A stretch of 64,000 nt of DNA from Sediminibacterium sp. (lineage in GTDB: Bacteria > Bacteroidota > Bacteroidia > Chitinophagales > Chitinophagaceae): assembly GCF_030695065.1 (NCBI RefSeq), contig NZ_JAUYTR010000005.1:62001-126000 (forward strand). The letters run 5' to 3'. Made by a program: the position numbers and the translations under genes. This document shows, piece by piece, positions 54,375 to 63,593 of this stretch. The number at the start of each line of letters is the position of its first letter. Position 1 is the stretch's first letter. The notes beneath the pieces were generated by a model, which did not search any database, was not told the origin of the DNA, and worked only from the letters and a program-made list of their open reading frames with translations.

Positions 54375-55703
54375 TTATTCCAATTCCAATTGAAATACTG
54401 TATTAATTGGGTCCTGCTGAATATTCTTTAAGTAGACAAAAACCCCTTCATTTACTTGCTTGAACGAGACATTTTCACCCTTTGAGAACAAACGAGTCCA
54501 TTTTACTTTGCCAGCAGTATATGGAACAAAAATATATTCTGCATTTACCTGTTTAAGTAAGTGCACAAATATGCTTTTCCCTTTTGCTGTAAACACGCCC
54601 CATTCTTGGGTTGGAATAATATTGCCTCTGGTTCCCTGAATAGCAGTTGCATATTGCTGCATCCAATTCCCCAATAATTTTAGGGTATCAATATTTTCAG
54701 ACTGAATTTTTCCGTTAGGCATTGGACCTACATTCAATAAGAAATTGGTATTGAGTGATGCTGCTTTTACTAAATAATGAACTAAGTCTTTTACCGACTT
54801 ATGCGCATGGTCGGTAATATTAAACCCCCATGAATTATTCATGGTTTCACAGGTTTCTAATGGCAATTGATCAGATGGCTTTTGAAAACTCAACCCTGTA
54901 TGGTTTTGACCGGGTAAATCTTTTTCAAACATCTGAAAGTCTTCTCCTGGTATTGGATCTAAGTGATGATTATTACCAATTAAACAGGCAGGCTGCAATT
55001 GATGAATCAATTCATAAATTTCGTTGTACTTCCAATCTATTCTTGAGCTTCTATCTTTTGAGCCTTCTGGATTGGTTTGGTCCCAGTGCCCATCAAACCA
55101 AATAGACATAATATCTCCATAGTTAGTCAATAGTTCGGTCAGTTGTGCTTTCATAAACTTCAAATAAGAGGCATAGTTTCCTCCAGACTTTCTTCCAGTG
55201 CCTTGACCTGTTCTACCTGTTGCATAGGGATAGTCTTCTCTATACCAATCTAAAGTAGAATAGTACAATCCCAATTGCATCCCTTGTTTTTTACACTCTT
55301 CTGCCAATTGTTTTAATACATCTTTCCCATAAGGCGTATTGGTTATTTTCCAATCAGTTTGCTTTGTATCCCAATTAGAAAAGCCATCATGGTGTCTAGT
55401 AATAAATACAACATATTTCATTCCAGCCGACTTTGCTGCGCCTACCCATTCTGCTGCATTAAACTGAGAAGGATAAAATGTTTCTTTTAAAAGTGTATAA
55501 TCTTTTACTTTGATATTTCTATTCTGCATGATCCATTCACCTGCACCCAACATACTCGAAACACCCCAATGAACAAACATCCCAAAACGATTGTCTTGAA
55601 ATTTATTTCTCGCATCTAAATTTTGAGGCGTAGGTTGATAAGTTTGACCTACTACATTTACACAAGTAGAGAATAGTACAAGCAATATGGATATCCTGAT
55701 CAT
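54375..55703 (-). CDS. Alpha-L-fucosidase (GH29)
   Basis: 442 residues with a signal peptide (MIRISILLVLFSTCVNVVGQ). GH29 hallmarks: NRFGMFVHWGVSS (His45), RHHDGFSNWDTK (104-115), and the nucleophile Asp204 in DIMSIWFDGHWDQT. The C-terminal domain is short. The acid/base Glu of GH29 is not conserved enough to assign by eye. Removes terminal alpha-linked fucose in the periplasm or outside. Its start overlaps the stop of the kinase gene by four bases (ATGA), and that gene in turn overlaps the GH109-like gene, so the three are translationally coupled and act on one glycan. Confidence 0.92.
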   Translation of the reverse strand: MIRISILLVLFSTCVNVVGQTYQPTPQNLDARNKFQDNRFGMFVHWGVSSMLGAGEWIMQNRNIKVKDYTLLKETFYPSQFNAAEWVGAAKSAGMKYVVFITRHHDGFSNWDTKQTDWKITNTPYGKDVLKQLAEECKKQGMQLGLYYSTLDWYREDYPYATGRTGQGTGRKSGGNYASYLKFMKAQLTELLTNYGDIMSIWFDGHWDQTNPEGSKDRSSRIDWKYNEIYELIHQLQPACLIGNNHHLDPIPGEDFQMFEKDLPGQNHTGLSFQKPSDQLPLETCETMNNSWGFNITDHAHKSVKDLVHYLVKAASLNTNFLLNVGPMPNGKIQSENIDTLKLLGNWMQQYATAIQGTRGNIIPTQEWGVFTAKGKSIFVHLLKQVNAEYIFVPYTAGKVKWTRLFSKGENVSFKQVNEGVFVYLKNIQQDPINTVFQLELE

Positions 55704-56740
55704 AATACAAATTTTTTAAAAGCCAGTTCATGTTCCATTAATCTATCTAATAATACCGTTTGATTAATGGCCCTGACTAAATTGTGATTTTTATAAAGAA
55801 TCTGATAGTATTGATCATTGTTAAAATAATCTGTTAGAAATCGGATGGCTTGCATATAAATCATAAACTGTGCAGCATAAAAGAAATAGGTTTTCTCAAC
55901 AGCAGTTAATTCATTTTTCATTTCTTTATAATAGCCATCTACTATTGCATAATAGAAAGATGGTCTAATAATTATCTTACTAATATCTTCTTCGTTCTCT
56001 GAAACTGGGCACAAGTAGGTTCGCATCATATCGCCTACATCACTGATAAAATAACCTGGCATTAAGGTATCCAAATCAATAATACAAACAGCGTTGTTGT
56101 CATTGTTAAACAATACGTTACTAATTTTAGTGTCGTGATGAGTAACTCTTTTTTTAAAAGCAGGGTTTTGGGTAATTGCTTCGTATTGTTTTACGAGATA
56201 ATCTAATTTAACCAAACGATTAATAAGCGATTGTTCCTCTTTTACTCTTTCAGCATTCCCATGCTGAATTGAATCTACAAATTGCTTGTAACGAAAAGAT
56301 AAATCATGGAAATGTGGTATGGTCACTTTTAATTCAGCAACATTAAATCCTCCCAAATGCGCAGTAAATCTTCCAAACTGTTCTGCTGCTTCAAACGCTT
56401 GCTTTGTGTCTTCCACCACATTAATAGTATGGGTTCCAGCAATAAAAGGGAATAATCTATAATAGCCCTTTGAAGGAATATGAACCAGCTCTGATCCGTC
56501 CAAAGAAAGAATAGGTGCTGGGAATAAATAATGCTGAAAATTTTTCTTTAAATACTGTGCAATAGCTGCAATATTATGGTGTATGTTTTCGGGACTTGCA
56601 AAAACATGATCATTGATTCTTTGCAGAATATAATTTCCTTTCGTAGATTTTACCTTCCAAGTACTATTAATAATTCCACTGGTGATTGGTTCTACCACTG
56701 AATCAGAAGGCAAGCCAAATGCTGTTAAAACAGTAATCAT
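55700..56740 (-). CDS. APH-fold sugar kinase, N-acetylhexosamine 1-kinase-like
   Basis: 346 residues, aminoglycoside-phosphotransferase/choline-kinase fold. Catalytic loop THHDTKISNVLF (Asp203 base, Asn208) and the metal-binding DLD (222-224) in IIDLDTLMPGYF; the N-lobe contains GIINSTWKV and YILQRIN. The overall pattern, especially IIDLDTLMPG followed by DVGDMMRTY, resembles N-acetylhexosamine 1-kinase (NahK/LnpB) of bifidobacteria, which makes GalNAc-1-P or GlcNAc-1-P. Cytoplasmic, no signal. It lies between GH29 and GH109-like genes with stop/start overlaps on both sides, which supports phosphorylation of a released HexNAc. The substrate is inferred; true aminoglycoside resistance is very unlikely. 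Confidence 0.75.
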   Translation of the reverse strand: MITVLTAFGLPSDSVVEPITSGIINSTWKVKSTKGNYILQRINDHVFASPENIHHNIAAIAQYLKKNFQHYLFPAPILSLDGSELVHIPSKGYYRLFPFIAGTHTINVVEDTKQAFEAAEQFGRFTAHLGGFNVAELKVTIPHFHDLSFRYKQFVDSIQHGNAERVKEEQSLINRLVKLDYLVKQYEAITQNPAFKKRVTHHDTKISNVLFNNDNNAVCIIDLDTLMPGYFISDVGDMMRTYLCPVSENEEDISKIIIRPSFYYAIVDGYYKEMKNELTAVEKTYFFYAAQFMIYMQAIRFLTDYFNNDQYYQILYKNHNLVRAINQTVLLDRLMEHELAFKKFVL

Positions 56741-58092
56741 TAATATTGATCATTTAAAGCAAAAACGGGTTTTCTGAACATCCATTGACCTCCTGTAAAA
56801 TCTGGGAATTCTACCGTTTGATTTCCTAGTTCAATAGATAATTCACTCAATGGTGTTATAGCACTCCAAGCTGCAGCATCATATACATCCATTGGAGTTG
56901 GTGTTTGGTTTTTAATAGACTCAATAAAAGCATGTATAACAAAAAAGTCCATTCCTCCATGCCCTGCTCCTGCTGTTTCTTTACTCCATCTTACCCATAA
57001 AGGATGATCGTATTTATCAAACCATTCTTTTTGAGATTCCCATTGATGTGGCTTGGCAGATTTACCTTCTATATAAACAGATTTATTCAAATCCATCCAA
57101 ATACCTTCTGTTCCCTGAACCCTAAATCCTAAGGAATATGGTCTGGGCAAATTGGTATCGTGCTGTAATAAAATGGTTTCCCCATTATTGCAGTCAATAG
57201 ATGTAGTTACTACATCTCCTAATTTAAATTTTACTTTTGCATTGGGGTGATTAGGACCACCTTTCTTAACTACATAGTCGTGAAGCCCTTTTGCTTTTGA
57301 TGAAAATGAACACAACGATAAGAATCGATTGCCTCTATTGATATTAATATAATGGGCAATTGGCCCTATGCCATGTGTAGGATACAAATCTCCATCTCTA
57401 TATACGGAGTGAGTGGTTCTCCATGAAGCTTCTGAAAATCCTTTTTCACCAAACTCTACTCCTCCGCCGTAAGGACGCACGCCATCATTAAACTTCACTT
57501 CTCTTAAATCGTGCTGGTATCCGCCTTGTAAATGAATGAGCTCACCAAATAAACCCTGACGTACCATATTTAAAGCTGCCATCACGTCTCTTCTATAACA
57601 AACATTTTCGAGCATCATTACTTGCCCCTTGTATTGTTCTGCTGCTTTTACTACATCCCAATGATCTTGTAAAGTGATTCCCAACATTACTTCGGTTGCA
57701 ACATATTTAATACCTGCTTGCAAAGAATCAATAATCATTTCCTTATGTAATTCCCAAGGAGTTGCAATTACCACTCCTTCTGGTTTTTCCTTAACAATCA
57801 TTTCTTTCCATGCCTGGGTATTGCCTGTATACACTTTAGGCATTTTTTTTCCTGCTTTCTCTATCATTGCTTTGGCAGCCGAAAGCATTTTATCGTTGAT
57901 ATCGCAAATAGCTGTTAAGTCTACATCTTCTCTGCGCAACAAAAGATCTAAGTGGTTTTGTCCACGAAGGCCAGTTCCAATAAGCACAACTTTTACCTTG
58001 GTGGCAGTTGTTTTTGCCATTAACATAGAAGTAGACAGCATGAAGGCACTAGATGCCATTGCTGATTTTTGAATAAAATTCTTTCGATTCAT
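56740..58092 (-). CDS. Gfo/Idh/MocA-family protein, probable GH109 alpha-N-acetylgalactosaminidase
   Basis: 450 residues. Signal sequence with an N-terminal RK pair (MNRKNFIQKSAMASSAFML), consistent with Tat export with a bound cofactor. A Rossmann nucleotide-binding domain follows: VVLIGTGLRGQNHL (35-48), DLTAICDIND, and ATEVMLG. The oxidoreductase C-domain contains ENVCYRRDV, a long Gly-rich loop (RPYGGGVEFGEKGFSEASW) and YPTHGIGPIAHYININRG (His240), the arrangement of Elizabethkingia GH109, an NAD-dependent retaining glycosidase that removes alpha-GalNAc from blood-group A. Other Gfo/Idh/MocA dehydrogenases share the fold, so substrate is inferred. Neighbouring fucosidase and HexNAc kinase support it. 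Confidence 0.8.
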   Translation of the reverse strand: MNRKNFIQKSAMASSAFMLSTSMLMAKTTATKVKVVLIGTGLRGQNHLDLLLRREDVDLTAICDINDKMLSAAKAMIEKAGKKMPKVYTGNTQAWKEMIVKEKPEGVVIATPWELHKEMIIDSLQAGIKYVATEVMLGITLQDHWDVVKAAEQYKGQVMMLENVCYRRDVMAALNMVRQGLFGELIHLQGGYQHDLREVKFNDGVRPYGGGVEFGEKGFSEASWRTTHSVYRDGDLYPTHGIGPIAHYININRGNRFLSLCSFSSKAKGLHDYVVKKGGPNHPNAKVKFKLGDVVTTSIDCNNGETILLQHDTNLPRPYSLGFRVQGTEGIWMDLNKSVYIEGKSAKPHQWESQKEWFDKYDHPLWVRWSKETAGAGHGGMDFFVIHAFIESIKNQTPTPMDVYDAAAWSAITPLSELSIELGNQTVEFPDFTGGQWMFRKPVFALNDQY

Positions 58093-58158
58093 GATGCCGC
58101 AATTTTGAGCATTTGAATGTACGTAGAATATATGAAAGCTTATAAGTGAATTACAATT

Positions 58159-58593
58159 TTATCTAGCAGTGCTTTCCCATTCAGCATAGGAATCACTGGT
58201 TTCATAAATCTTTAGTTTTCTTAATTTGATTTCAGACGGAAGTTCAGCTAATAATACATTGCGTATGTAGAGCAAGATATTTTCTGCTGTGGGTTCCATT
58301 TCCCAAATGATTAAATTTTCTGATGCAGCAGCATGAGGGTGTTCCGCTAAAAAGTCATTTGATAAAATCAATCGATGATCTAATTGCTCAACTATTATTC
58401 TATTGACTATTTTTTTAAGGTCTTTAAAGTCTATTACAAAACCTGGTTTGGGTAAATAAGCCATATCATCAGCATCTGAACCTACGGTTACATGTAAAAC
58501 ATATGAATGCCCATGAATATTTTTGCAATGTCCATTGTAGCCATGAATGGCATGGGCTGTTTCAAATCTGAATATTTTAGTTACCTGTATCAT
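58159..58593 (-). CDS. queD: 6-carboxy-5,6,7,8-tetrahydropterin synthase QueD (PTPS family)
   Basis: 144 residues from the ATG at 58593 (MIQVTKIFRFETAHA); the longer frame to 58683 has no family counterpart and lies inside the upstream gene. Zinc-ligand histidines are His14, His27 and His29, and the motif CKNIHGH (23-29, C-x3-HGH) is the QueD form, not the C-x5-HGH of true PTPS. LDHRL (72-76), PTAEN (101-105) and YETSDSY (130-136) complete the active site. It converts 7,8-dihydroneopterin triphosphate to CPH4 in queuosine/7-deazaguanine synthesis. The start overlaps the stop of the haloperoxidase-fold gene by 17 bases. No queC, queE or queF is nearby. Confidence 0.88.
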   Translation of the reverse strand: MIQVTKIFRFETAHAIHGYNGHCKNIHGHSYVLHVTVGSDADDMAYLPKPGFVIDFKDLKKIVNRIIVEQLDHRLILSNDFLAEHPHAAASENLIIWEMEPTAENILLYIRNVLLAELPSEIKLRKLKIYETSDSYAEWESTAR

Positions 58594-59908
58594 TTGGCAA
58601 AAATACAGTATTATAATAACTCCCAATTTGTTCCCCTTGTTTTTGTCCGTTTTCAATGGCTGCGCGATAATGAATTCCACCATACATTCTACTCATACTT
58701 ACTTCATTGGCAGCAGCTTTAATAGATGGAAATGATCTTTTCATTCCAAGGTATTTTAATTCGGTAGTGTCATTAAATGAAGTATTCTTACCATAAGCTT
58801 CCGATAATACCGTAGCGGCTGCAGCAGAAATAACACTGTGTCCGCTAGTATACTCTGGGAATGGGGGTGTTTGCAAATAAGGATTCCATTCCGATTCTAA
58901 ATTTTCCCTAATTACCGTAATTGGTCTTACAGTTTTACTTGTAAATTTTTCTTCCCAGGTTGATATGAAGCCATCAAAAATGGCTAAAGATGTTAAAGCA
59001 TATGTTTTTGCAACTTCTACTTCGCTCTTTTTAGATTGATTAGCAAGAATTGCAGTTATTCCCATCCAATGCCCTACTGGTGTTGTTTTTTTATTTGCAT
59101 AAGTTAAATGGCCTTTGTGTTCAGAAACAAATGGATTGTCATCCCAATAACGGGCTATTGTTTTTTGCTCTTCGGTTAAGGTCTTACTCATTGTCAATAA
59201 CTCATTAACCTCTTTATAATAAAGACTATTTGGCTGCATAGAGAAAGCAGGTGGTCTTACTGGTTTAAACTGTGCTGCAGAATCTAATAGCATTGGTTTA
59301 ATGTATCTCCAATTGGGTTCAATTGCTTCTTCATAATCTGGAGGTGTTTGTTGCCAGATGCCTGTCTCTTTTAATACACTGAATTTAGGCATGCCTCTTG
59401 TAATTTTATACCCGTCTTTTGATGCACGTTCTAAAACAACAGCGGCTACTTTTTCTCCCCAAGCAATTGATGCTGTTTGAATTTCAGTTTCAAGATGTGA
59501 AAAATTTTCTATTAGCAAAGACCTGCTTTTTAGAATACTGTCTTTAGAAAAAACCAATGCCTCTGCCACTTTCATGAAAGCAATACCTGCAGAAAATGGA
59601 TAATCAATCTTCAGTGATGTATCTGTTTGATTGATACTCGAAAATCCTTTCAATTTAGGAAGCAGACTTTCATAACCTGAATTCATTGACCGAAGGGCTT
59701 CATAAAAAGCCAAATTGCTGTATGCGTACATTCGTCCCGCAACAGGTGGATTGTTAATATCGTAAACAATCACATCAGTTAGTTGCTGAACACAAAAATT
59801 TTGCAGTTCTGCTCCTGAATAATTGTTGTTTGATTTGCTTTTACAACTAATGATCGCAGTTATTAGTAACCCTAAAAACAAAATGTAATTTTTTATTTTT
59901 CCTTTCAT
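58577..59908 (-). CDS. Lipoprotein with vanadium haloperoxidase/PAP2 fold, Asp of HxxxD motif replaced
   Basis: 443 residues, lipoprotein signal (YILFLGLLITAIISC, Cys near 22). Active-site motifs: K321-x6-R328-P (KFTSKTVRP), S355-G356-H357 (PEYTSGHSVIS) and S406-R407-x5-H413 (SRMYGGIHYRAA). The Asp four residues after the vanadate-ligand His is Ala417. It is more like the protein at 23938-25266 than like the one at 21410-22963 (shared PEYTxGHS, ELxFG/ELKYLG and RSF blocks). It starts five bases behind the FG-GAP/ASPIC gene, so the two are one unit, and queD overlaps its end. Activity is not predictable; the missing Asp may lower phosphatase or peroxidase efficiency. Confidence 0.82.
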   Translation of the reverse strand: MKGKIKNYILFLGLLITAIISCKSKSNNNYSGAELQNFCVQQLTDVIVYDINNPPVAGRMYAYSNLAFYEALRSMNSGYESLLPKLKGFSSINQTDTSLKIDYPFSAGIAFMKVAEALVFSKDSILKSRSLLIENFSHLETEIQTASIAWGEKVAAVVLERASKDGYKITRGMPKFSVLKETGIWQQTPPDYEEAIEPNWRYIKPMLLDSAAQFKPVRPPAFSMQPNSLYYKEVNELLTMSKTLTEEQKTIARYWDDNPFVSEHKGHLTYANKKTTPVGHWMGITAILANQSKKSEVEVAKTYALTSLAIFDGFISTWEEKFTSKTVRPITVIRENLESEWNPYLQTPPFPEYTSGHSVISAAAATVLSEAYGKNTSFNDTTELKYLGMKRSFPSIKAAANEVSMSRMYGGIHYRAAIENGQKQGEQIGSYYNTVFLPNDTGN

Positions 59909-59913
59909 ACAGT

Positions 59914-62900
59914 TTATGGTTGAATAGTTCTTGTTTTTTTGGTGCCAGCAAAAATGTCTATACTTTTCACCCCCTGAATTAGAAAAGCATATCTTGATGA
60001 CTGAGATAAAAATCCTTGGCCAAAAGGATATTCCTCCTTCCTTTTTGACCCATTTTTAAAGTTGATTACTGAATGCGTTTCGTGATCCGAAATCTTTATT
60101 GGCAATTCCTTTTTGGTGGTCTGTTGAAATAATTTCATAAAATCTCTGTTTTGACCTGCCACTATTGTGGGCTGTCCATTTACAATTAATGAAGCTAATG
60201 ACCTACCACTGGCTGGAGTATAAAACCCACTTTGAGCAATCGACAAGGGAGTGAATTTGCCTTTCCCAAAATTCAATAATACCATTCCGTTTAAAGCATC
60301 TTGTCTTCCTAAATATGGTGACATGGCATATTCATTACCAGTAAAAATTAAATCAACCCAGCCATCGTTGTTGATATCTTTAGGCAAGATGCCGAATATC
60401 GGTGATAGCTGAACTTGTGCTGGTAATTCATGAATTTCAAAATTAAAATTTCCTTTATTCTCTATCCAAATCGATTTTAAGTAGTTGGCCGTTGCTTTAT
60501 AAGCATCCTTCTGTTGTTCTGGTACTAATAAATGACTCATATCAGTTGTTGCATAAGTAGCATAGTTAGGAAATTTTTCTTTCATAATACTCATCTCCCT
60601 TAACAGCAAATCTCTTCCTGCTAAAGGAAATTCTTTTTTTGTACCTCCTGTTTTGTCTACTATCCAATGGCTAAATATTACGTCTAGACTAAAATTATTA
60701 TCAAAATCTTTTGCATATACATTCAATGGCTCTTCATTAGTAGCATGCATAAAAGAATTGGTACCAAAATTTCCTGCAACATAATCTAGGTCTCCATCGT
60801 TATCCATATCAACAGAAACAATACTATTCCACCATCCTTTAAAAGTATCTAAAGGTGTTTTTTGTTTAACCAACTTTCTTCCATCATTTTTAAAAACATC
60901 AATACTCCCCCACTCTTTCGTTACCAATAAATCTATTTTTCCATCTGCATCAACATCAGACCATAGTGCTGCAGAAACCATTCCAATATTTACTAACTCT
61001 GGTGCTACTTTATTGGTTACATCAGTAAATTGAACTTTTCCTTTTTGCGAATTATTTTGATAGATAAAACTACTCGTTGGCATTGGATATCGGCCTGGTA
61101 TTACTCTTCCTCCAATAAACAAATCGAGGTCTCCATCTAAATCATAATCTGCAGCAACAACGGCACTCTTCGTAGCTCGATTATTGGTAAAATCAGCAGC
61201 TAATTCAGAAAAATTTCCTTTCCCATCATTCAAATATAAATGGTCAACGTATGCTTTTGTTTGGGGTGGATTTTCTGCACCACCTGATACAATAAATAAA
61301 TCCAAATCATTGTCTTTATCAACATCTATTATAATGATTCCAGCATCATCTTGCAACTGTGGGTTATTATTTCCTGGTAAAAATTTTCGAATGAATTTCC
61401 CTTTCGCTGTTTGAAAAAAAATGGATGCATGAAAAGGGGAGCCTCCCCCTGATACTATATCATCTAGCCCATCTCCATTTAAATCACCCGTTGCTAAAGA
61501 TGGTCCATACTGTGTAAGCTTATGCAGCAAGAGTCTTTGAATATCGAAATCTATAAAATCTACTTCCGAAAAACCGTAGTTAATTCCTGCGTTTTGGGTA
61601 ATATCTGTCAGGAACGATTCAATGTGAGTAGGCGGCTGTAATCCCCCCGTATCTACAGCAGATGAATACCCGATATTTAATTGTTGATTGGCTTGCAAAT
61701 TGGTTTTTAGCGTAGACTTACCATTGGGCCATATTACTCTTACTGAGTCAATTAACGTTTGTTTTCCAACCCCAAAATGTATCACTTGTTCAACACTGGA
61801 AAGGTACCCACGATAGGGAGAATATTCCATTACTTGATGCTGACCTTTTGCATATAGATGTACCCATGCACCCAGTGCCATTTTATTTTGTGCTGTACCA
61901 CTTAATGATACTCTTAAATAATTATCGTGCTCTTTTTGTTGCTGTTGCGTATTTTCTAATAAAGTAGCTGGCATATTGGTATTATTAATTACCAAATCCA
62001 AATCACCATCATTATCTAAATCTGCATAAGCCATTCCTGCTGAAAAACTAGGGCTATTAATCCCCCATTCTTTTGATTGATCATTAAAATGCAAATCGCC
62101 ATTATTCTTAAATGCATAATTGCTGATTTTCACTTCTGGTAACTGTCTGAGCACTTCGTCTAAGGGTGCATTGGCTACTGCGTTTTGTCTATAAGCCATA
62201 AAGTCTTTATCAGACATGTCTTTGGGTAAACCATTGGTTACGAACAAGTCTTTAAATCCATCGTTGTCCATATCCATTAAAAGGGGAGCCCAACTCCAAT
62301 CGGTATGAGCTACTCCGCTGAAATAAGCAATCTCACTAAATGCTGGTCTTGAAATAGTATCATATCCTTTTGGAAGAAATCCTTGATTCAGTTGCAATGT
62401 ATTTCTTGGATACTGGTAGATATATCCATATCGATCACTATTTTGAAATGTTTGATAACTGATATCGGAGTGCATCATTTTTTGCCGATAATGATCGGCA
62501 GGCATCATATCTGTTTCAATAATATCTGCTAATCCATCATTGTTGATATCTGCAATGTCATTGCCCATTGCATTTTTACTGGTATGTTTAAAGTATTTCG
62601 CTGCTTGATCGGTAAATGTTCCATTTTGATTATTGATATAAAGCACATTATTAGATAAATAATCATTGCTTACATATATGTCTTTGAATCCATCTTGGTT
62701 AATATCTGCAATACTAATTCCCAAACCATGACCTTCTATTAAAATACCCGCCTGTACTGAAACATCTTTAAAAACTGGATGCCCCATGATTGAATCAAAA
62801 TTATTTTGGAACAACTTATCTGTATTAGGCCAAGTCCCATCTTTTCTAATAGGCCTGAATTCATTGGGGTAGGTGCCATCTAAATCGTTAACTAAAAGAT

Positions 62901-63465
62901 AGACGTCTAAATCTTGATCGTTGTCGTAATCAAAAAAAGCAGCCATATGGGTATTGGAAGCATCAGCTAATCCATATTCTACAGCTTGATCTTTGAACTC
63001 AGGAACACCTGTGGCTTTGCTTACGCCTTGATTAATATAAAGTATATTTTTTCTTTTATTACTGTCTGGCAAAACCGCAGCACAAACATAAATATCCATT
63101 AATCCATCATTATTGATATCAATGATACTGGCTCCTTTATTCCATTTACCATTTCCATCAACGCCTGCTTTTTGGGTAATATCTTCAAAAGTTAAATCGC
63201 CTTTATTTAAAAATAGTTTATTGGGCACTCGATTACCCGTAAAGTAAATATCGGGTAAACTATCGTTATTAAAATCTCCAATACCAACCCCACCACCATT
63301 GTAGATATATTCATAATTCAACACATTTAACTCTGGTGATTCGGATATGGTATTTGAAAAAATTAATCCAGATTTTTCTGGGTTAATTTCCATAAAGAGT
63401 GGACGTTTCTGATTACAAGACAAAAGAAATAAAATCAAAAAAACAAGGAAAACAGATGACTTCAT
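59914..63465 (-). CDS. FG-GAP/VCBS and ASPIC/UnbV lipoprotein (CRTAC1-like), paralogue C
   Basis: 1183 residues from the ATG at 63465 (MKSSVFLVFLILFLLSC, Cys near 17); an in-frame start at 63489 would add eight residues before the signal peptide. Same layout as the two proteins at 26892-33601: FG-GAP repeats with calcium loops (DFNNDSLPDIYF, DINNDGLMDIYV, DINQDGFKDIYV), a middle ASPIC/UnbV domain (KMALGAWVHLYA ... VIWPNGKSTL, about 530-600), and a second FG-GAP block (DLNGDGLDDIVSGG, DYDLDGDLDLFIGG). Presumably a surface lipoprotein. Unlike the other two it is paired directly (five bases) with a haloperoxidase-fold lipoprotein and has no SusCD next to it. Confidence 0.85.
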   Translation of the reverse strand: MKSSVFLVFLILFLLSCNQKRPLFMEINPEKSGLIFSNTISESPELNVLNYEYIYNGGGVGIGDFNNDSLPDIYFTGNRVPNKLFLNKGDLTFEDITQKAGVDGNGKWNKGASIIDINNDGLMDIYVCAAVLPDSNKRKNILYINQGVSKATGVPEFKDQAVEYGLADASNTHMAAFFDYDNDQDLDVYLLVNDLDGTYPNEFRPIRKDGTWPNTDKLFQNNFDSIMGHPVFKDVSVQAGILIEGHGLGISIADINQDGFKDIYVSNDYLSNNVLYINNQNGTFTDQAAKYFKHTSKNAMGNDIADINNDGLADIIETDMMPADHYRQKMMHSDISYQTFQNSDRYGYIYQYPRNTLQLNQGFLPKGYDTISRPAFSEIAYFSGVAHTDWSWAPLLMDMDNDGFKDLFVTNGLPKDMSDKDFMAYRQNAVANAPLDEVLRQLPEVKISNYAFKNNGDLHFNDQSKEWGINSPSFSAGMAYADLDNDGDLDLVINNTNMPATLLENTQQQQKEHDNYLRVSLSGTAQNKMALGAWVHLYAKGQHQVMEYSPYRGYLSSVEQVIHFGVGKQTLIDSVRVIWPNGKSTLKTNLQANQQLNIGYSSAVDTGGLQPPTHIESFLTDITQNAGINYGFSEVDFIDFDIQRLLLHKLTQYGPSLATGDLNGDGLDDIVSGGGSPFHASIFFQTAKGKFIRKFLPGNNNPQLQDDAGIIIIDVDKDNDLDLFIVSGGAENPPQTKAYVDHLYLNDGKGNFSELAADFTNNRATKSAVVAADYDLDGDLDLFIGGRVIPGRYPMPTSSFIYQNNSQKGKVQFTDVTNKVAPELVNIGMVSAALWSDVDADGKIDLLVTKEWGSIDVFKNDGRKLVKQKTPLDTFKGWWNSIVSVDMDNDGDLDYVAGNFGTNSFMHATNEEPLNVYAKDFDNNFSLDVIFSHWIVDKTGGTKKEFPLAGRDLLLREMSIMKEKFPNYATYATTDMSHLLVPEQQKDAYKATANYLKSIWIENKGNFNFEIHELPAQVQLSPIFGILPKDINNDGWVDLIFTGNEYAMSPYLGRQDALNGMVLLNFGKGKFTPLSIAQSGFYTPASGRSLASLIVNGQPTIVAGQNRDFMKLFQQTTKKELPIKISDHETHSVINFKNGSKRKEEYPFGQGFLSQSSRYAFLIQGVKSIDIFAGTKKTRTIQP

Positions 63466-63593
63466 ACAGTGTTTTAATAATTGTGTCACTTAAAGTACTA
63501 AATTAGTTTAAGTTTTTGCCATTTAAAATAGGAATGAATAAACAATGTTCAACCATTTAATTCGTTTTTAATACCCCGAATTATCCCCCTTTT

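Noticed and set aside
55700..56740. Aminoglycoside resistance kinase
   Set aside because: The APH fold is shared, but the sequence pattern and overlap with two glycosidase genes point to sugar phosphorylation.
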